The notes under the pieces: model-generated
Told to the model about the DNA's origin: nothing
Seen by the model: the letters and a program-made list of their open reading frames with translations, nothing else
Databases searched by the model: none
Source: JAZGGS01 sp963714405
GTDB taxonomy: Bacteria > Bacteroidota > Ignavibacteria > Ignavibacteriales > Ignavibacteriaceae
NCBI GenBank assembly: GCA_963714405.1
Contig: CAVQOH010000006.1
Span: 62,001-126,000, forward strand
DNA length: 64,000 bases
Direction: 5' to 3'
Program-made: the position numbers and the translations under genes
In this document: positions 8,586 through 18,362 of the stretch, piece after piece
How the letters are laid out: each line of letters opens with the position of its first letter
Numbering within the stretch: position 1 is the stretch's first letter

Positions 8586-10547
8586 TTGGTTTTTTTCCTG
8601 CTTTTAGTTTTTATAATATCACCATGTCAAATTTATTCTCAAACAGAAGATCAAAAAAAACACAACCCACCTAATCCTACTGAACATAGTGAAATTAAGG
8701 ATGATGATTATATTCCGGTATCAAGGGAAAACCAGGGCAGATCACCGGCTTATAATTATATAATGAGCAATATTACTACTGTCCAGGTAAATGTGGATGG
8801 CAACGGTCAGAACATTGTTGGAGATGCTGCAAATGAACCATCAATTGCTGTTGATCCGACTGATAGGAACAGGATGACGATAGGATGGAGGCAGTTCAAC
8901 ACAATAAGTAGTAATTTCCGCCAGGCAGGTTACGGATTTACAACTAATGGTGGACTGACGTGGACATTTCCAGGTGTAATTCAACCGGGTGTATTCCGTT
9001 CAGATCCTGTACTGGACGCAGATAGAGATGGAAATATTTTCTATAACAGTTTAACAAATAGTCCAGAATTTTTATGTGACGTATTTAAATCAAGTGATGG
9101 AGGTTCCTCCTGGGATGGTGGAATTTTTGCTCAGGGAGGGGACAAACAATGGATGACAATAGATAAAACTGACGGATCCGGATCCGGACATAACTATTCA
9201 TACTGGACTTCCAGTTTCAGTGTCTGTAGTCCTGACTTTTTTACACGCTCAACTGACGGTGGTGCAAGTTTTGAAGATTGTGTTTCAATCCCGAATGATC
9301 CCCGGTGGGGCACTCTTGCTGTTAATTCTGAAGGTGACCTCTATGTTGGAGGTACCATAGGATTTGATTTTCAAGTCTCAAAATCAACTAATGCAAAAAA
9401 TCCCAGTGTTATTGTTTCATGGAATATGAATACAGTTGTTAGTCTGGATGGTTCAATTGCATTTGGTGGAGGACCTAATCCTGGAGGCTTACTGGGACAA
9501 ACCTGGATAGCGGTTGATACTTCAGGTGGTACGTATCACGGCAACGTATACTTGTTATGCTCGGTTGAACGCAATTCATCCAGTGATCCCGCAGATGTAA
9601 TGTTTGCACGCAGTACAGATGGAGGTATAAACTGGAGTTCACCGATCAAAATTAATGATGATCCCGGCACTAATGCATATCAATGGTTTGGGACTATGTC
9701 AGTTGCTCCGAGTGGACGAATTGATGTTGTATGGTTGGATACCCGGGATAATTCAGCCAGTAACATATCAGCATTATATTATTCAAATTCAACAGATGGT
9801 GGTGCAACCTGGTCAGCAAATGAAAGACTATCTGATTATTTTGATTCCCATCTTGGGTGGCCCAATCAGAATAAAATGGGCGACTACTTTGATATGGTAT
9901 CCGATAATAATGGTGTGTCCCTTGCATGGGCAGCTACGTTCAATGGTGAACAGGATGTTTATTACAGTTATATTGCCGATACAACAATTGTCCCGGTAGA
10001 ACTTGTTTCATTCTCAGCTTCTGCTGCAGCAAATGTGGTTACTCTTTCCTGGATAACAGCAACTGAACTAAATAACAAGGGTTTCGAAATTGAGAGAAGC
10101 TCTGATAAATTAAATTGGAGAACAATTGGTTTTAAAGAAGGAAATGGCACGATAGCAGAACCACAGAATTATTCCTATGTTGATGAATATCTTGTCGAAG
10201 GGCTGTATCATTATAGATTAAAACAAATCGATTTTGATGGTAGTTTTAAATATTCGGAAATAATAGAGGTTGAAATCGCACCATCAGAATTTTCGCTTTC
10301 GCAAAACTACCCTAACCCGTTTAATCCAGGTACAGTTATTAGTTATCAGTTACCCGTAAATAGTTTTGTAACTTTAATAGTTTATGATGTATTAGGTAAT
10401 GAAGTTGCAGTACCTGTAAATGAACAAAAATCTGCTGGGACTTTTAAAGTTGAGTTTAATGCATCTGATTTAGGAAGCGGAGTTTATTTCTATCAACTAA
10501 AAGCTGGCGGTTTTGTTGAAACTAAAAAAATGATTTTAATCAAGTAG
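8586..10547 (+). CDS. Secreted sialidase-like (Asp-box) beta-propeller protein with T9SS sorting domain
   Basis: The mature protein has four Asp-box motifs of the SxDGGxxW/F type (SSDGGSSW, STDGGASF, STDGGINW, STDGGATW), typical of BNR/sialidase-like propellers. A 'VELVSFSA...LSWITATELNNKGFEIERS' FN3-like linker follows. The last 83 residues, from 'SLSQNYPNPFNP', are a type A T9SS C-terminal sorting domain. The signal peptide is 'LVFFLLLVFIISPCQIYSQ'. No ATG is in frame between the upstream stop at 8535 and this region, so TTG at 8586 is chosen; the true start is uncertain. No catalytic residues can be claimed, so an enzyme role is unproven. It is probably exported and anchored or released at the cell surface. 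Confidence 0.82.
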   Translation: MVFFLLLVFIISPCQIYSQTEDQKKHNPPNPTEHSEIKDDDYIPVSRENQGRSPAYNYIMSNITTVQVNVDGNGQNIVGDAANEPSIAVDPTDRNRMTIGWRQFNTISSNFRQAGYGFTTNGGLTWTFPGVIQPGVFRSDPVLDADRDGNIFYNSLTNSPEFLCDVFKSSDGGSSWDGGIFAQGGDKQWMTIDKTDGSGSGHNYSYWTSSFSVCSPDFFTRSTDGGASFEDCVSIPNDPRWGTLAVNSEGDLYVGGTIGFDFQVSKSTNAKNPSVIVSWNMNTVVSLDGSIAFGGGPNPGGLLGQTWIAVDTSGGTYHGNVYLLCSVERNSSSDPADVMFARSTDGGINWSSPIKINDDPGTNAYQWFGTMSVAPSGRIDVVWLDTRDNSASNISALYYSNSTDGGATWSANERLSDYFDSHLGWPNQNKMGDYFDMVSDNNGVSLAWAATFNGEQDVYYSYIADTTIVPVELVSFSASAAANVVTLSWITATELNNKGFEIERSSDKLNWRTIGFKEGNGTIAEPQNYSYVDEYLVEGLYHYRLKQIDFDGSFKYSEIIEVEIAPSEFSLSQNYPNPFNPGTVISYQLPVNSFVTLIVYDVLGNEVAVPVNEQKSAGTFKVEFNASDLGSGVYFYQLKAGGFVETKKMILIK

Positions 10548-10570
10548 GAAAAAATAGTTTTATAATCCAA

Positions 10571-10598
10571 ACCCCTTCCAACATACATTGGGAGGGGT
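10571..10598 (+). terminator. Terminator after the Asp-box protein gene
   Basis: An 11-bp stem (ACCCCTTCCAA pairing with TTGGGAGGGGT, one G-T pair) with a 6-nt loop, followed by ATTTTAT. It starts 24 bp after the stop codon at 10547. Confidence 0.75.
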
Positions 10599-10601
10599 AT
10601 T

Positions 10602-10680
10602 TTATATATCCAACCAATAAGAAAACTTAACCAGGAAAACATTATCAGCTTCAGCATTCCAGAGGTTATTGAAATATCTG
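10602..10680 (-). pseudogene. Truncated 3' end of a DUF5916 gene (remnant B)
   Basis: The minus strand encodes 'FSRYFNNLWNAEADNVFLVKF' and ends SYWLDI-stop, the exact C-terminus of the intact DUF5916 protein at 12523-15177. Fifty-seven bases (10612-10668) are identical to 12533-12589. Upstream a TAA interrupts and homology ends. The near-perfect DNA identity says this duplication is recent compared with remnant A. Confidence 0.8.
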
Positions 10681-10889
10681 CTAAATTACTTGATAATCGT
10701 TAAGTTTATTTTTCTTGACTCTCTATAAATATTATCCAAAATTAAATGTCAGATTTTTTATCTATACACCTTAGGAGGAGATTGTGGAATGGATTACAGC
10801 ATTTACCTGGATATTTGTACCACATTTTTTTCCGAATTTTACATTAAAAAGAAAATTATCATTTTATATATTATTATACGGAGGCTGCT

Positions 10890-12278
10890 ATGAAATCATA
10901 TTTATATATTTTTACAATTGCCCTCATTGGTTGGTCAATATCATTTAACAGCAATACTTTCGGACAGTACTCTCAACAGTGGTCGATTTTGTATCAAAAA
11001 GCTGGAGCGATGCTCCCTCCAACTGTTGTGAAAATGCAGGCAGTTGGTGAATACATTTATATTCTCGGTACCGTACAAGGTGAGAATCTAGCTGAGGAAG
11101 ATTTCCTTCTCTTGAAACTTGACCGGGATGGGAACACCGTTTGGGAACAGACCTATGCTGGTCCGGGGAAATACCACGACAAACCATCTGACATGGCTTT
11201 CGATAACGTTGGCAACATCTACGTTACCGGCCTGAGTTACCAATCTGCTGCCGGTGTTGATGGTTCTGATTACTGGACAATGAAATACAGCTCAGACGGC
11301 TCATTGCTGTGGAGTACCACGCATACAAGTGAACCAGGACATGGTGATGAACCTTGTGGAATTGAGGTGTGGGACAACATGGTCTTCGTTTCCGGTAAGA
11401 GTGTTCATATGGCCGGTCCATCAACAGCCGAGGATTATTACTCTGAACTATACAATACCAATACAGGAAAGCGTATTTGGAATCACTCCTGGAATGGTGG
11501 AGGAGAAGACAGACGCAATTATCCAAGCGACATGACCCTTGATGCAGACGGTAACATGATTGTTGTGGGAAGAAGTACACACCCTAAGGACGACTATAGT
11601 ATTGTTCGGTATAAGTGGGACACTGTATATGTAAGCCCGGATTCGATTCAGATCGTACTTGTTTTTGATTGGGAACGATACTTCAATGGAAGCGGTGATG
11701 AACAGGACAATGCCTATGCAGTAGTAACAAACAGTGCAGGTGATATCTACATCACTGGAGAAAGCTGGTCGAGTGAAGGGCTGCAAGACATTACAACCAT
11801 AAAGTATGATAAATTTGGCAACCTGAAATGGTCGCATAGTATGAACGGCACTAATAACAACCGTGATATTCCCATCGGCATAGCACTCGACAGCAAGGAA
11901 TATGTGATTGTGGTGGGATATTTGTCAAACCTGGAGTCTGCCGAGGACTATTGCACAATCAAGTACACCCCTGAAGGAGAATTGGTCTGGACTACAGCCT
12001 GGCAAAACATGCAAGCGGAAACGAATTATCCTAAGGATTTCGTTATGGATACAGAAGATAACATCTATATCACCGGGGACAAGATGAGCCAGATGTATAT
12101 CCGTAAATTAAACAAAGAAGGTAGTCTTGCGTGGGAGAGTTTTGTTGCTGATAATAGTGGTCAACAGATACTTGGAGAAGGTCAATCTATTACAGTCGAT
12201 GATGACGGTAATATCTATGTTGCAGGTATAAATGTGCGCGAGATGTTGAAGCTCACAATCACTAAGTTCAAGAAATAG
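10890..12278 (+). CDS. Exported SBBP-repeat-like beta-propeller protein
   Basis: A 462-residue protein with signal peptide (1-26, ending NTFGQ) and strong ribosome-binding site GGAGG before the ATG. The body repeats units of the form 'D.VGNIYVTGLS...DYWTMKYSSDGSLLW', 'NSAGDIYITGESWSS...DITTIKYDKFGNLKW' and 'DTEDNIYITGD', the pattern of SBBP/beta-propeller repeats. Unlike its upstream neighbour it has no 'QNYPNPFNP' sorting tail and ends TITKFKK, so it is probably periplasmic or exported by another route. GC content and codon choice look higher than in the neighbouring genes by eye, which hints at transfer. Function unknown. Confidence 0.75.
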   Translation: MKSYLYIFTIALIGWSISFNSNTFGQYSQQWSILYQKAGAMLPPTVVKMQAVGEYIYILGTVQGENLAEEDFLLLKLDRDGNTVWEQTYAGPGKYHDKPSDMAFDNVGNIYVTGLSYQSAAGVDGSDYWTMKYSSDGSLLWSTTHTSEPGHGDEPCGIEVWDNMVFVSGKSVHMAGPSTAEDYYSELYNTNTGKRIWNHSWNGGGEDRRNYPSDMTLDADGNMIVVGRSTHPKDDYSIVRYKWDTVYVSPDSIQIVLVFDWERYFNGSGDEQDNAYAVVTNSAGDIYITGESWSSEGLQDITTIKYDKFGNLKWSHSMNGTNNNRDIPIGIALDSKEYVIVVGYLSNLESAEDYCTIKYTPEGELVWTTAWQNMQAETNYPKDFVMDTEDNIYITGDKMSQMYIRKLNKEGSLAWESFVADNSGQQILGEGQSITVDDDGNIYVAGINVREMLKLTITKFKK

Positions 12279-12522
12279 CAGGGACAGTCATCACAATGTC
12301 ATTGTAGTTAACTAAAGGAGTTACTTCTTGCAGGATTAGCTGCCTAAAAAACCTGTATTCGGAAGTAGAGGATTTTGTTAAAACCGAGAAAATAGGATTG
12401 ATGAAGTAGTATAAAAGTATATAAATCCCTTATCAATTATTAGTGGAATAAACTTTTATGCAAACAGATTTTTTCAATGAAACTTTCTCTTCTATTTAAA
12501 TGCTTATAAAATTAAAACAGAT

Positions 12523-15177
12523 TTAAATATCTAACCAATAAGAAAACTTAACCAGGAAAACATTATCAGCTTCAGCATTCCAGAGGTTACTTAGATCCCT
12601 GCTGAATCTAAAATCACCGGGATTATCTGAATTAGTTTTATTGTGAGTCCACACAAAATAAAATACTGAGCCGGGTAAATATTCCCATCTTAATACAACA
12701 TTACCTCGCAATGATTTGAAATTAAAATCAGGATTAGAAAATGTAAACTGATCTGCAGGTCCTTCTCCATCAGGATCAACAGTGTATTCATCATCACCGC
12801 TGTTATAATTTATTTGTGAGCCATTTTCACCGTAGTAGTTATAATCCATTGAAGATGGTTTTGCGAGCTCTTTGTAGTTCCCGTAATCACCTATTGCCAG
12901 CAGTGGCTGAACGTACAATTGTAAGCTAAGTGTTGGACTGAAAATCCAATTCAACCTTATATTTGCAGAAATTGTTTCCTGGGATAATTCACCAAAAACA
13001 TACCGCGTATTGTAAGTATTGGTTGCAAATTCGTCATCAAAATTATCTACCCACTGAAACATAGATTTTGTAGAATTATACTCAGGTCCTAAAGTAAGAC
13101 CGATTTGAGGACTTGGTTTCCATTCCACTTCTAAACCATAATAATATTCATAACCACCAATATCGTTTTTCCAAAATCCTGCAAATGGAGAAAACACTAT
13201 TTTTTCCCTGCTATCAGTATAAGCATGGACATTGATATTATAATTCTGAGGTATTACAACGATCGGACCGCCTCGTGTAAGAGTGGTTGAAGTTGATTCA
13301 AAATTTAAATTGCTGTTTATTCCGATTCCCCAAAAATTTAAAAACTGACCACTGGCATTAAGATAAAAACCGCTTCGGGAAACATTATCTTCATAATCAG
13401 AATTGCGATTGTACGCAAAGTAAATATTCTTTCTTCTGAATATTTCATCTTCTTCATACCACCTGTAACCCAAAACTAAATGACCGTTTATTCTATCTGC
13501 AAACCACTGTGAGCCTAAATCATTATATTCAAACCCCGGGGAAGCTGTACCAAGTGCAGCATTTAAATAAAAATTTCCTTTTTGCTTATTTAGCATAAAG
13601 CGCGAAAATATTCCTGCAAGAGATGTTCTGTTGCTATCAATCGGCATAAAAGTTTTATCAGGGCGCTGGAAATACCTATACGGTTCCTTTTGCAGATTAA
13701 GTAAATAATCTTTAGATCCATGAGTGTATGAACCAATTACAGAACCTGTAATCACATAAGTTTCTTCAGCATCAAGAAAAGTCCATCCATCCACTCCAAG
13801 AGTAAAAGCATCTTTCCCAAGAATTTCAGTGAGATTTGGATCACTGAAATTTCTATTTACTGATGTAAATATTAAACCAAGTGCCTGACTGCCATCATTA
13901 AATTCTTTGCGGGTTCTGAAAACACCATAATGAGTTAGTGGTTCAACTTCTTCCTTAACAATTTCACCAGTTTCATCAGATTTAATTCTTGCATAAGTTC
14001 TTTCAGTAATAGAACTTAAAGCACCGAGAGACCAGGTTTCATCCAGTTTTCCAGTCAATTTTCCTGCACCAAGAATACGTGTTTCGTTTGGAAAATCTTC
14101 AAATCCTTCTGTGCTTGGACTTCCCTGCGGTGTTCTTCCGATTCTGCGCGAATAGAAAAGAGTTGGGTTACTAAAATTAAATCCCCAGTTATTATTTGCA
14201 CCGCCATACCCAAATTCAAAAACATTTGCTCCTTCAATAAAGAATGGTCTTTTTTCATCATAAAAAGTTTCAAAGGCGGATAAGTTTACAACTGCAGGAT
14301 CAACTTCTACCTGTCCAAAATCAGGATTTATTGTTGCATCAACATTTAAGTTACTTCCTAAACTAAATTTTAGATCTCCACCAAGTTCAGTTTTATAAAC
14401 GTTTTCTTTATAAAATGGATCCCCATCATCGTGTATGAGATATTGAGCTTTCTGAACAATGTAAGGCAAAAATTCCAATCGCTGCTTTGGTTTTATACCA
14501 TTCAGTCCTTCAAGATTTGCAAAATGAGAAACGAACCCGCTCTCAGTACTTGGAACCATTACATAAAAAGCCATTTCGTGTTTGCGTTTTATATCCCGGT
14601 TCACATTCACTCCCCAAACCATCTCTTCAGTTTCTTTAAATCTTAACTGAGTAAAGGGAATTTTTACCTCAACGGTCCATCCTTCATTATTTACATCTGT
14701 TTTTGTTTCCCAAATTCCATCCCATGAGTTATCCATCCAGCCATCGTTATAAAGTGTTCCATCACAGATTGAACCACCCGGATTTACAGCAAAATAAAAT
14801 CCTGTTCTATCATCGTTGTAAGGATCTAAATAAATCCAAATCCAATCAGATTCAACAATGTTATCACGCCTCATAAGTGTTAAATCAATTGAATCAGGTT
14901 GAGTATCAAAAAACTGTCCGCTGAAGTAAATGTTTGATTCATCGTGTGAAATCCAGATATGAGATTTTTCTGTTGCAGGAACTCCCTCGTCCGGTTCTTT
15001 TTGAATAAAATCTTTAATGGGTGCATTTTTGTAAACCACTTCAGTTAATTTTCCATCAATTATTAATGGAGAATGTAATTTGTACGATGTTATTGTTTTT
15101 GTAGAATCAACTTTCGGTATTGCGATGAGTGATATTGATAAGATTGAGTTGAGCAGTAAAAAGTAAATTGCCTTCAT
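12523..15177 (-). CDS. DUF5916 outer-membrane barrel protein with N-terminal CBM9-like domain
   Basis: This 884-residue protein starts with a signal peptide. Residues about 30-220 are a carbohydrate-binding family 9-like domain ('LIIDGKLTEVVYKNAPI..FIQKEPDEG', 'WIYLDPYNDDRTGFYFAVNPGG'). The remainder matches DUF5916, with 'DATINPDFGQVEVDPAVVNLSAFETFYDEKRPFF' and many alternating aromatic beta-strands to a C-terminal aromatic region ('VFLVKFSYWLDI'), as expected of an outer-membrane barrel. Such proteins are widespread in Bacteroidota; their substrate is not known. Two copies of this gene's 3' end lie at 10602 and 8331, so the gene has been duplicated in this locus. Confidence 0.85.
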   Translation of the reverse strand: MKAIYFLLLNSILSISLIAIPKVDSTKTITSYKLHSPLIIDGKLTEVVYKNAPIKDFIQKEPDEGVPATEKSHIWISHDESNIYFSGQFFDTQPDSIDLTLMRRDNIVESDWIWIYLDPYNDDRTGFYFAVNPGGSICDGTLYNDGWMDNSWDGIWETKTDVNNEGWTVEVKIPFTQLRFKETEEMVWGVNVNRDIKRKHEMAFYVMVPSTESGFVSHFANLEGLNGIKPKQRLEFLPYIVQKAQYLIHDDGDPFYKENVYKTELGGDLKFSLGSNLNVDATINPDFGQVEVDPAVVNLSAFETFYDEKRPFFIEGANVFEFGYGGANNNWGFNFSNPTLFYSRRIGRTPQGSPSTEGFEDFPNETRILGAGKLTGKLDETWSLGALSSITERTYARIKSDETGEIVKEEVEPLTHYGVFRTRKEFNDGSQALGLIFTSVNRNFSDPNLTEILGKDAFTLGVDGWTFLDAEETYVITGSVIGSYTHGSKDYLLNLQKEPYRYFQRPDKTFMPIDSNRTSLAGIFSRFMLNKQKGNFYLNAALGTASPGFEYNDLGSQWFADRINGHLVLGYRWYEEDEIFRRKNIYFAYNRNSDYEDNVSRSGFYLNASGQFLNFWGIGINSNLNFESTSTTLTRGGPIVVIPQNYNINVHAYTDSREKIVFSPFAGFWKNDIGGYEYYYGLEVEWKPSPQIGLTLGPEYNSTKSMFQWVDNFDDEFATNTYNTRYVFGELSQETISANIRLNWIFSPTLSLQLYVQPLLAIGDYGNYKELAKPSSMDYNYYGENGSQINYNSGDDEYTVDPDGEGPADQFTFSNPDFNFKSLRGNVVLRWEYLPGSVFYFVWTHNKTNSDNPGDFRFSRDLSNLWNAEADNVFLVKFSYWLDI

Positions 15178-15462
15178 ACATATCCCAGAATTTTATTTAA
15201 ACACTTTTAGTTGTATAGTGTTTAGACTATTCTTTAATTTATTTTGTTGCCTCTATCAATGAATAATTTTACAATTGGACAATGAGCCTGATAAATGGTT
15301 TTATAAAAAGTTTATAGATCTACAAAACAAATTTATCGTTAACAGGGGTTGTAAAGGGTATTTATCTTTTGAAGGGAAATATAAAATTATAAACGGTTTA
15401 CAAATTGGTTGCGATGATTAAAATCTCTTGTCAATAATAAATAATTTAATATCAATTATAAA

Positions 15463-16203
15463 TTAACCGCCCGGAATATTTGATTTAAGCTTAAGAGGCA
15501 TTCTTCGTTTCCTCATTTTAAGATTAAGTATTTCAACAAAAACTGAAAAAGCCATTGCAAAATAAATGTATCCTTTTGGAATGTGTTGATGTAATGATTC
15601 CGCAACAAGAGAAAATCCAATCAACAATAAAAAGCTTAATGCTAGAATTTTTATTGTGGGGTGATCTTCAACAAATTTGCTTACAGAACCAACAAAAATC
15701 ATCATAAAGATCACGGCTATTACAACTGCTGTTACCATTACACCAAGATGATCGGCCATACCAACAGCGGTAATTACAGAATCGAGTGAAAAAATAATAT
15801 CAAGCAAGGTTATCTGGATAATAACTGATATAAAAGTAACATTTCCTTTAACTTTATGATTGTTATCTTCACCTTCAAGATTTGAATGGATTTCATGCGT
15901 ACTTTTTGCAAGTAAAAACAATCCGCCAAATAGTAGAATCATATCTCTCCAGGAAATATCAATGCTAAAAATTGTAAAAATTGGAGCTGTGAGCTTTATA
16001 ATTAGAGAAATTGAAAACAATAATAGTATTCTCATTAACATTGCTAAACCCAAACCAATTAATCTCCCTTTATTCTTGCTCTCAGCCGGAAGTTTATCAG
16101 TTAATATTGATATGAAAATAATATTATCAATTCCCAGAACTATTTCTAAAACTGTTAATGTTAGCAAAGCTATCAATGCCTGCGGATCAGTAATCCATTC
16201 CAT
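15463..16203 (-). CDS. TerC family integral membrane protein
   Basis: A 246-residue protein with about seven membrane helices. The acidic motifs typical of TerC are present in the first helix 'EIVLGIDNIIFISIL' (residues about 20-34) and again in 'DIIFSLDSVITAVGMADH' (about 135-152). TerC/Alx-family proteins are linked to tellurite resistance and, for some members, manganese export and metal loading of exported enzymes. It sits 29 bp downstream of the glycosyltransferase operon and may be its last gene. The exact ion is not determined here. Confidence 0.9.
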   Translation of the reverse strand: MEWITDPQALIALLTLTVLEIVLGIDNIIFISILTDKLPAESKNKGRLIGLGLAMLMRILLLFSISLIIKLTAPIFTIFSIDISWRDMILLFGGLFLLAKSTHEIHSNLEGEDNNHKVKGNVTFISVIIQITLLDIIFSLDSVITAVGMADHLGVMVTAVVIAVIFMMIFVGSVSKFVEDHPTIKILALSFLLLIGFSLVAESLHQHIPKGYIYFAMAFSVFVEILNLKMRKRRMPLKLKSNIPGG

Positions 16204-16232
16204 CTGTATTCCTTTTTAAATTCAGATTAAAA

Positions 16233-17372
16233 TCATCTTTTAATTTTTCTTTCCTTCCATTTTAAATTGCCAAAAGCACCTGTAAATCCTGCAATTATTA
16301 TGTACGGTATTTGCAGAAACTGAGTAATTAGAAATGGTTTTAAAGATAAATTGTTAAATAAAATTCGTTTCCCCTTTTTAAGAATACTAAATTCAAAAAT
16401 AAATTTTAGCAAAAATGATGCAGCTAGTGATATAAAAAAGTAATGTGAATATAGAAATGCAAAAATAAGTTGTAATAGTAATCCTGAATAAAATAAGTAA
16501 ACAGCAATGAGTTTTGCTATTAAACTTTTATCATTGTAGAATAGTCCTTTACTTGCCCATCTTTTTCTTTGATGATAAAATTCTGATAAATTTTTATTGG
16601 CATAAGTTTTTGCAATAGAGTTTTTATCAATTAAAAAACGAACTTCATAATTGGTATCATTTGCTATCTTTTGCATTAATAGCTCATCATCACCTGAAGA
16701 TAGATTCATCTGATCTTTAAATCCACCAACTTTTTCAAAAGCTTCCTTCCTATAAGCGATGTTTGCTGCGTTACAAATAGTTGGGCTTCCTGCACCAATT
16801 AGACCTGCACCTGTAATTATTAAGCCTGCAAACTCCAGCTTTTGAATTTTTGAAAATAATTTTTTTTCATCAATAAATTCCACAGGAGCAGAAATAAATC
16901 CTGTTTTATCATCAAAATTATTTATCAAGGATGAAAGCCACTCTCCTTTATAAATGCAATCCGCATCAGTTGTTACAATAATTTTTCCTTTGGAGTTTTC
17001 AATTCCAAATCTTACAGCTCTTTTTTTATGTGCATTCGCTGAAAAATCTTTTGGAACAGATAAAACATTTATGTTGTTAGATTTTTTATTTTCTTGTAAA
17101 ATATTAAGTGAATTATCCCGTGAAGAATCATTTACATAAATAACTTCAAATTTATCTTTAGGAAAATCCTGAGCTTCAATAGATTTTAGATTTGCTAGTA
17201 TATTTTCTTCTTCATTTCTAAATGGAATAATTATGGAAACAAAATCTTCTTTGTTTGATGTGAATTCTACGTGATTAAGATTTTTCAATCCTGAATGTAT
17301 TTTCTTTAAGAAGAAAAGGTAGTTAACCAGGAGCAAAAAAAATGTTAACAGAAAAATAGAATTAAGAATCAT
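16233..17372 (-). CDS. Family 2 glycosyltransferase, membrane-bound
   Basis: A 379-residue GT2 enzyme. An N-terminal membrane helix precedes the GT-A domain: 'VSIIIPFRNEEENIL' near 45-60, 'VIYVNDSSRDNS' near 90, the DxD-like 'TTDADC' near 137, 'SSGDDELLMQKI' near 235 and the 'HQRKRWAS' motif near 275. Two or three C-terminal helices follow, as in processive or lipid-linked glycosyltransferases. It overlaps the flippase-like gene upstream by 11 bp, so the two are translated together. A role in making a glycolipid or surface polysaccharide is likely; the sugar is unknown. Confidence 0.88.
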   Translation of the reverse strand: MILNSIFLLTFFLLLVNYLFFLKKIHSGLKNLNHVEFTSNKEDFVSIIIPFRNEEENILANLKSIEAQDFPKDKFEVIYVNDSSRDNSLNILQENKKSNNINVLSVPKDFSANAHKKRAVRFGIENSKGKIIVTTDADCIYKGEWLSSLINNFDDKTGFISAPVEFIDEKKLFSKIQKLEFAGLIITGAGLIGAGSPTICNAANIAYRKEAFEKVGGFKDQMNLSSGDDELLMQKIANDTNYEVRFLIDKNSIAKTYANKNLSEFYHQRKRWASKGLFYNDKSLIAKLIAVYLFYSGLLLQLIFAFLYSHYFFISLAASFLLKFIFEFSILKKGKRILFNNLSLKPFLITQFLQIPYIIIAGFTGAFGNLKWKERKIKR

Positions 17373-18354
17373 TTCGTTTTAAAAGTAGTATTAATCCTAA
17401 CAATGCGGGTATAAGGAGATTTATTAAAAACAAAAAAATGGAAGCATTAAATGCCGATGAAGCTGTTTCGCCAAACTGTGTAAGAAAATAAACTGATGCA
17501 CCTTCGCGAATTCCCAATTCACCCAAAGATATAGGAGGAATAACGGTTTTAGCAAACATTATTAGGTTACCAGCCCATAAATAATTTATAAAACTATAAT
17601 TATGAGAAAATGCAGCAACTAGAATTGCAAGTTGAAGTAAAAAGCAGATATAAAACAAACTGGAAACGAAAGTCATCTTATAGAAATACGTTTTATCAAG
17701 TGATTTTAGTAAATAAAGTTTATCAATTATCTGTTTAAAACGTTTAATATTTTTTATTCTTGAAAAGAACACACTATCCCAGAATCTTTTACTTAGCATT
17801 AGTGCTGCAAAAAAATAAAACAGAGTAAAAAGAACAATAAAAAGTGAGATAGTAAGATAGATATTGGTGTTATGATAAAAATAAAAAAATAATATACTTG
17901 CTATTGACCCGACAAAAGCAACTAGCAACAATGGGAAGAATTTATCAATTAAGGTTGCAACTGTTACTTGTAAAACTGATTTGTTTTTAAATGCAATTGC
18001 CCTTCCAAAATATTCACCAATTCTCAATGGTGTAATAATTCCAGCAGAAAATCCGTAAAAAAGGGATGTTAAAATTTTTGATCGTTTTTTCACCTGTAAC
18101 ACCTGGATACAGGTTAATTTCCATTTATAGTATTGAAGAAAAATATTCACAACGCTTAAGGAAAGTGCGGCACCTACTAGTAGCAGATTAGCATTTTCAA
18201 TTGCAGAAAGGATTTTATCATACTCAATTGATGAAGTGATATAAATTAGCAATCCGGCTGCAATTAAAATTTTAATTACAAAAATTATTGCTGTTTTATT
18301 CTTTCGAATAAAACCATCTTTAACAGAATTATTTTTATCAGCAATAGTATTCAT
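17362..18354 (-). CDS. Lysylphosphatidylglycerol synthase-type flippase-like membrane protein (UPF0104)
   Basis: A 330-residue protein with about eight membrane segments and no soluble domain. 'PLRIGEYFGRAIAFKNKS' near 100 and 'IPPISLGELGIREGASVYFL' near 275 are the paired motifs of the LPG_synthase_TM/YbhN family (flippase-like domain). Members are thought to move or anchor lipid-linked compounds. Between a radical SAM gene and an overlapping glycosyltransferase, it probably serves one glycolipid pathway (inference). Confidence 0.85.
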   Translation of the reverse strand: MNTIADKNNSVKDGFIRKNKTAIIFVIKILIAAGLLIYITSSIEYDKILSAIENANLLLVGAALSLSVVNIFLQYYKWKLTCIQVLQVKKRSKILTSLFYGFSAGIITPLRIGEYFGRAIAFKNKSVLQVTVATLIDKFFPLLLVAFVGSIASILFFYFYHNTNIYLTISLFIVLFTLFYFFAALMLSKRFWDSVFFSRIKNIKRFKQIIDKLYLLKSLDKTYFYKMTFVSSLFYICFLLQLAILVAAFSHNYSFINYLWAGNLIMFAKTVIPPISLGELGIREGASVYFLTQFGETASSAFNASIFLFLINLLIPALLGLILLLKRNDS

Positions 18355-18362
18355 AATAATTT

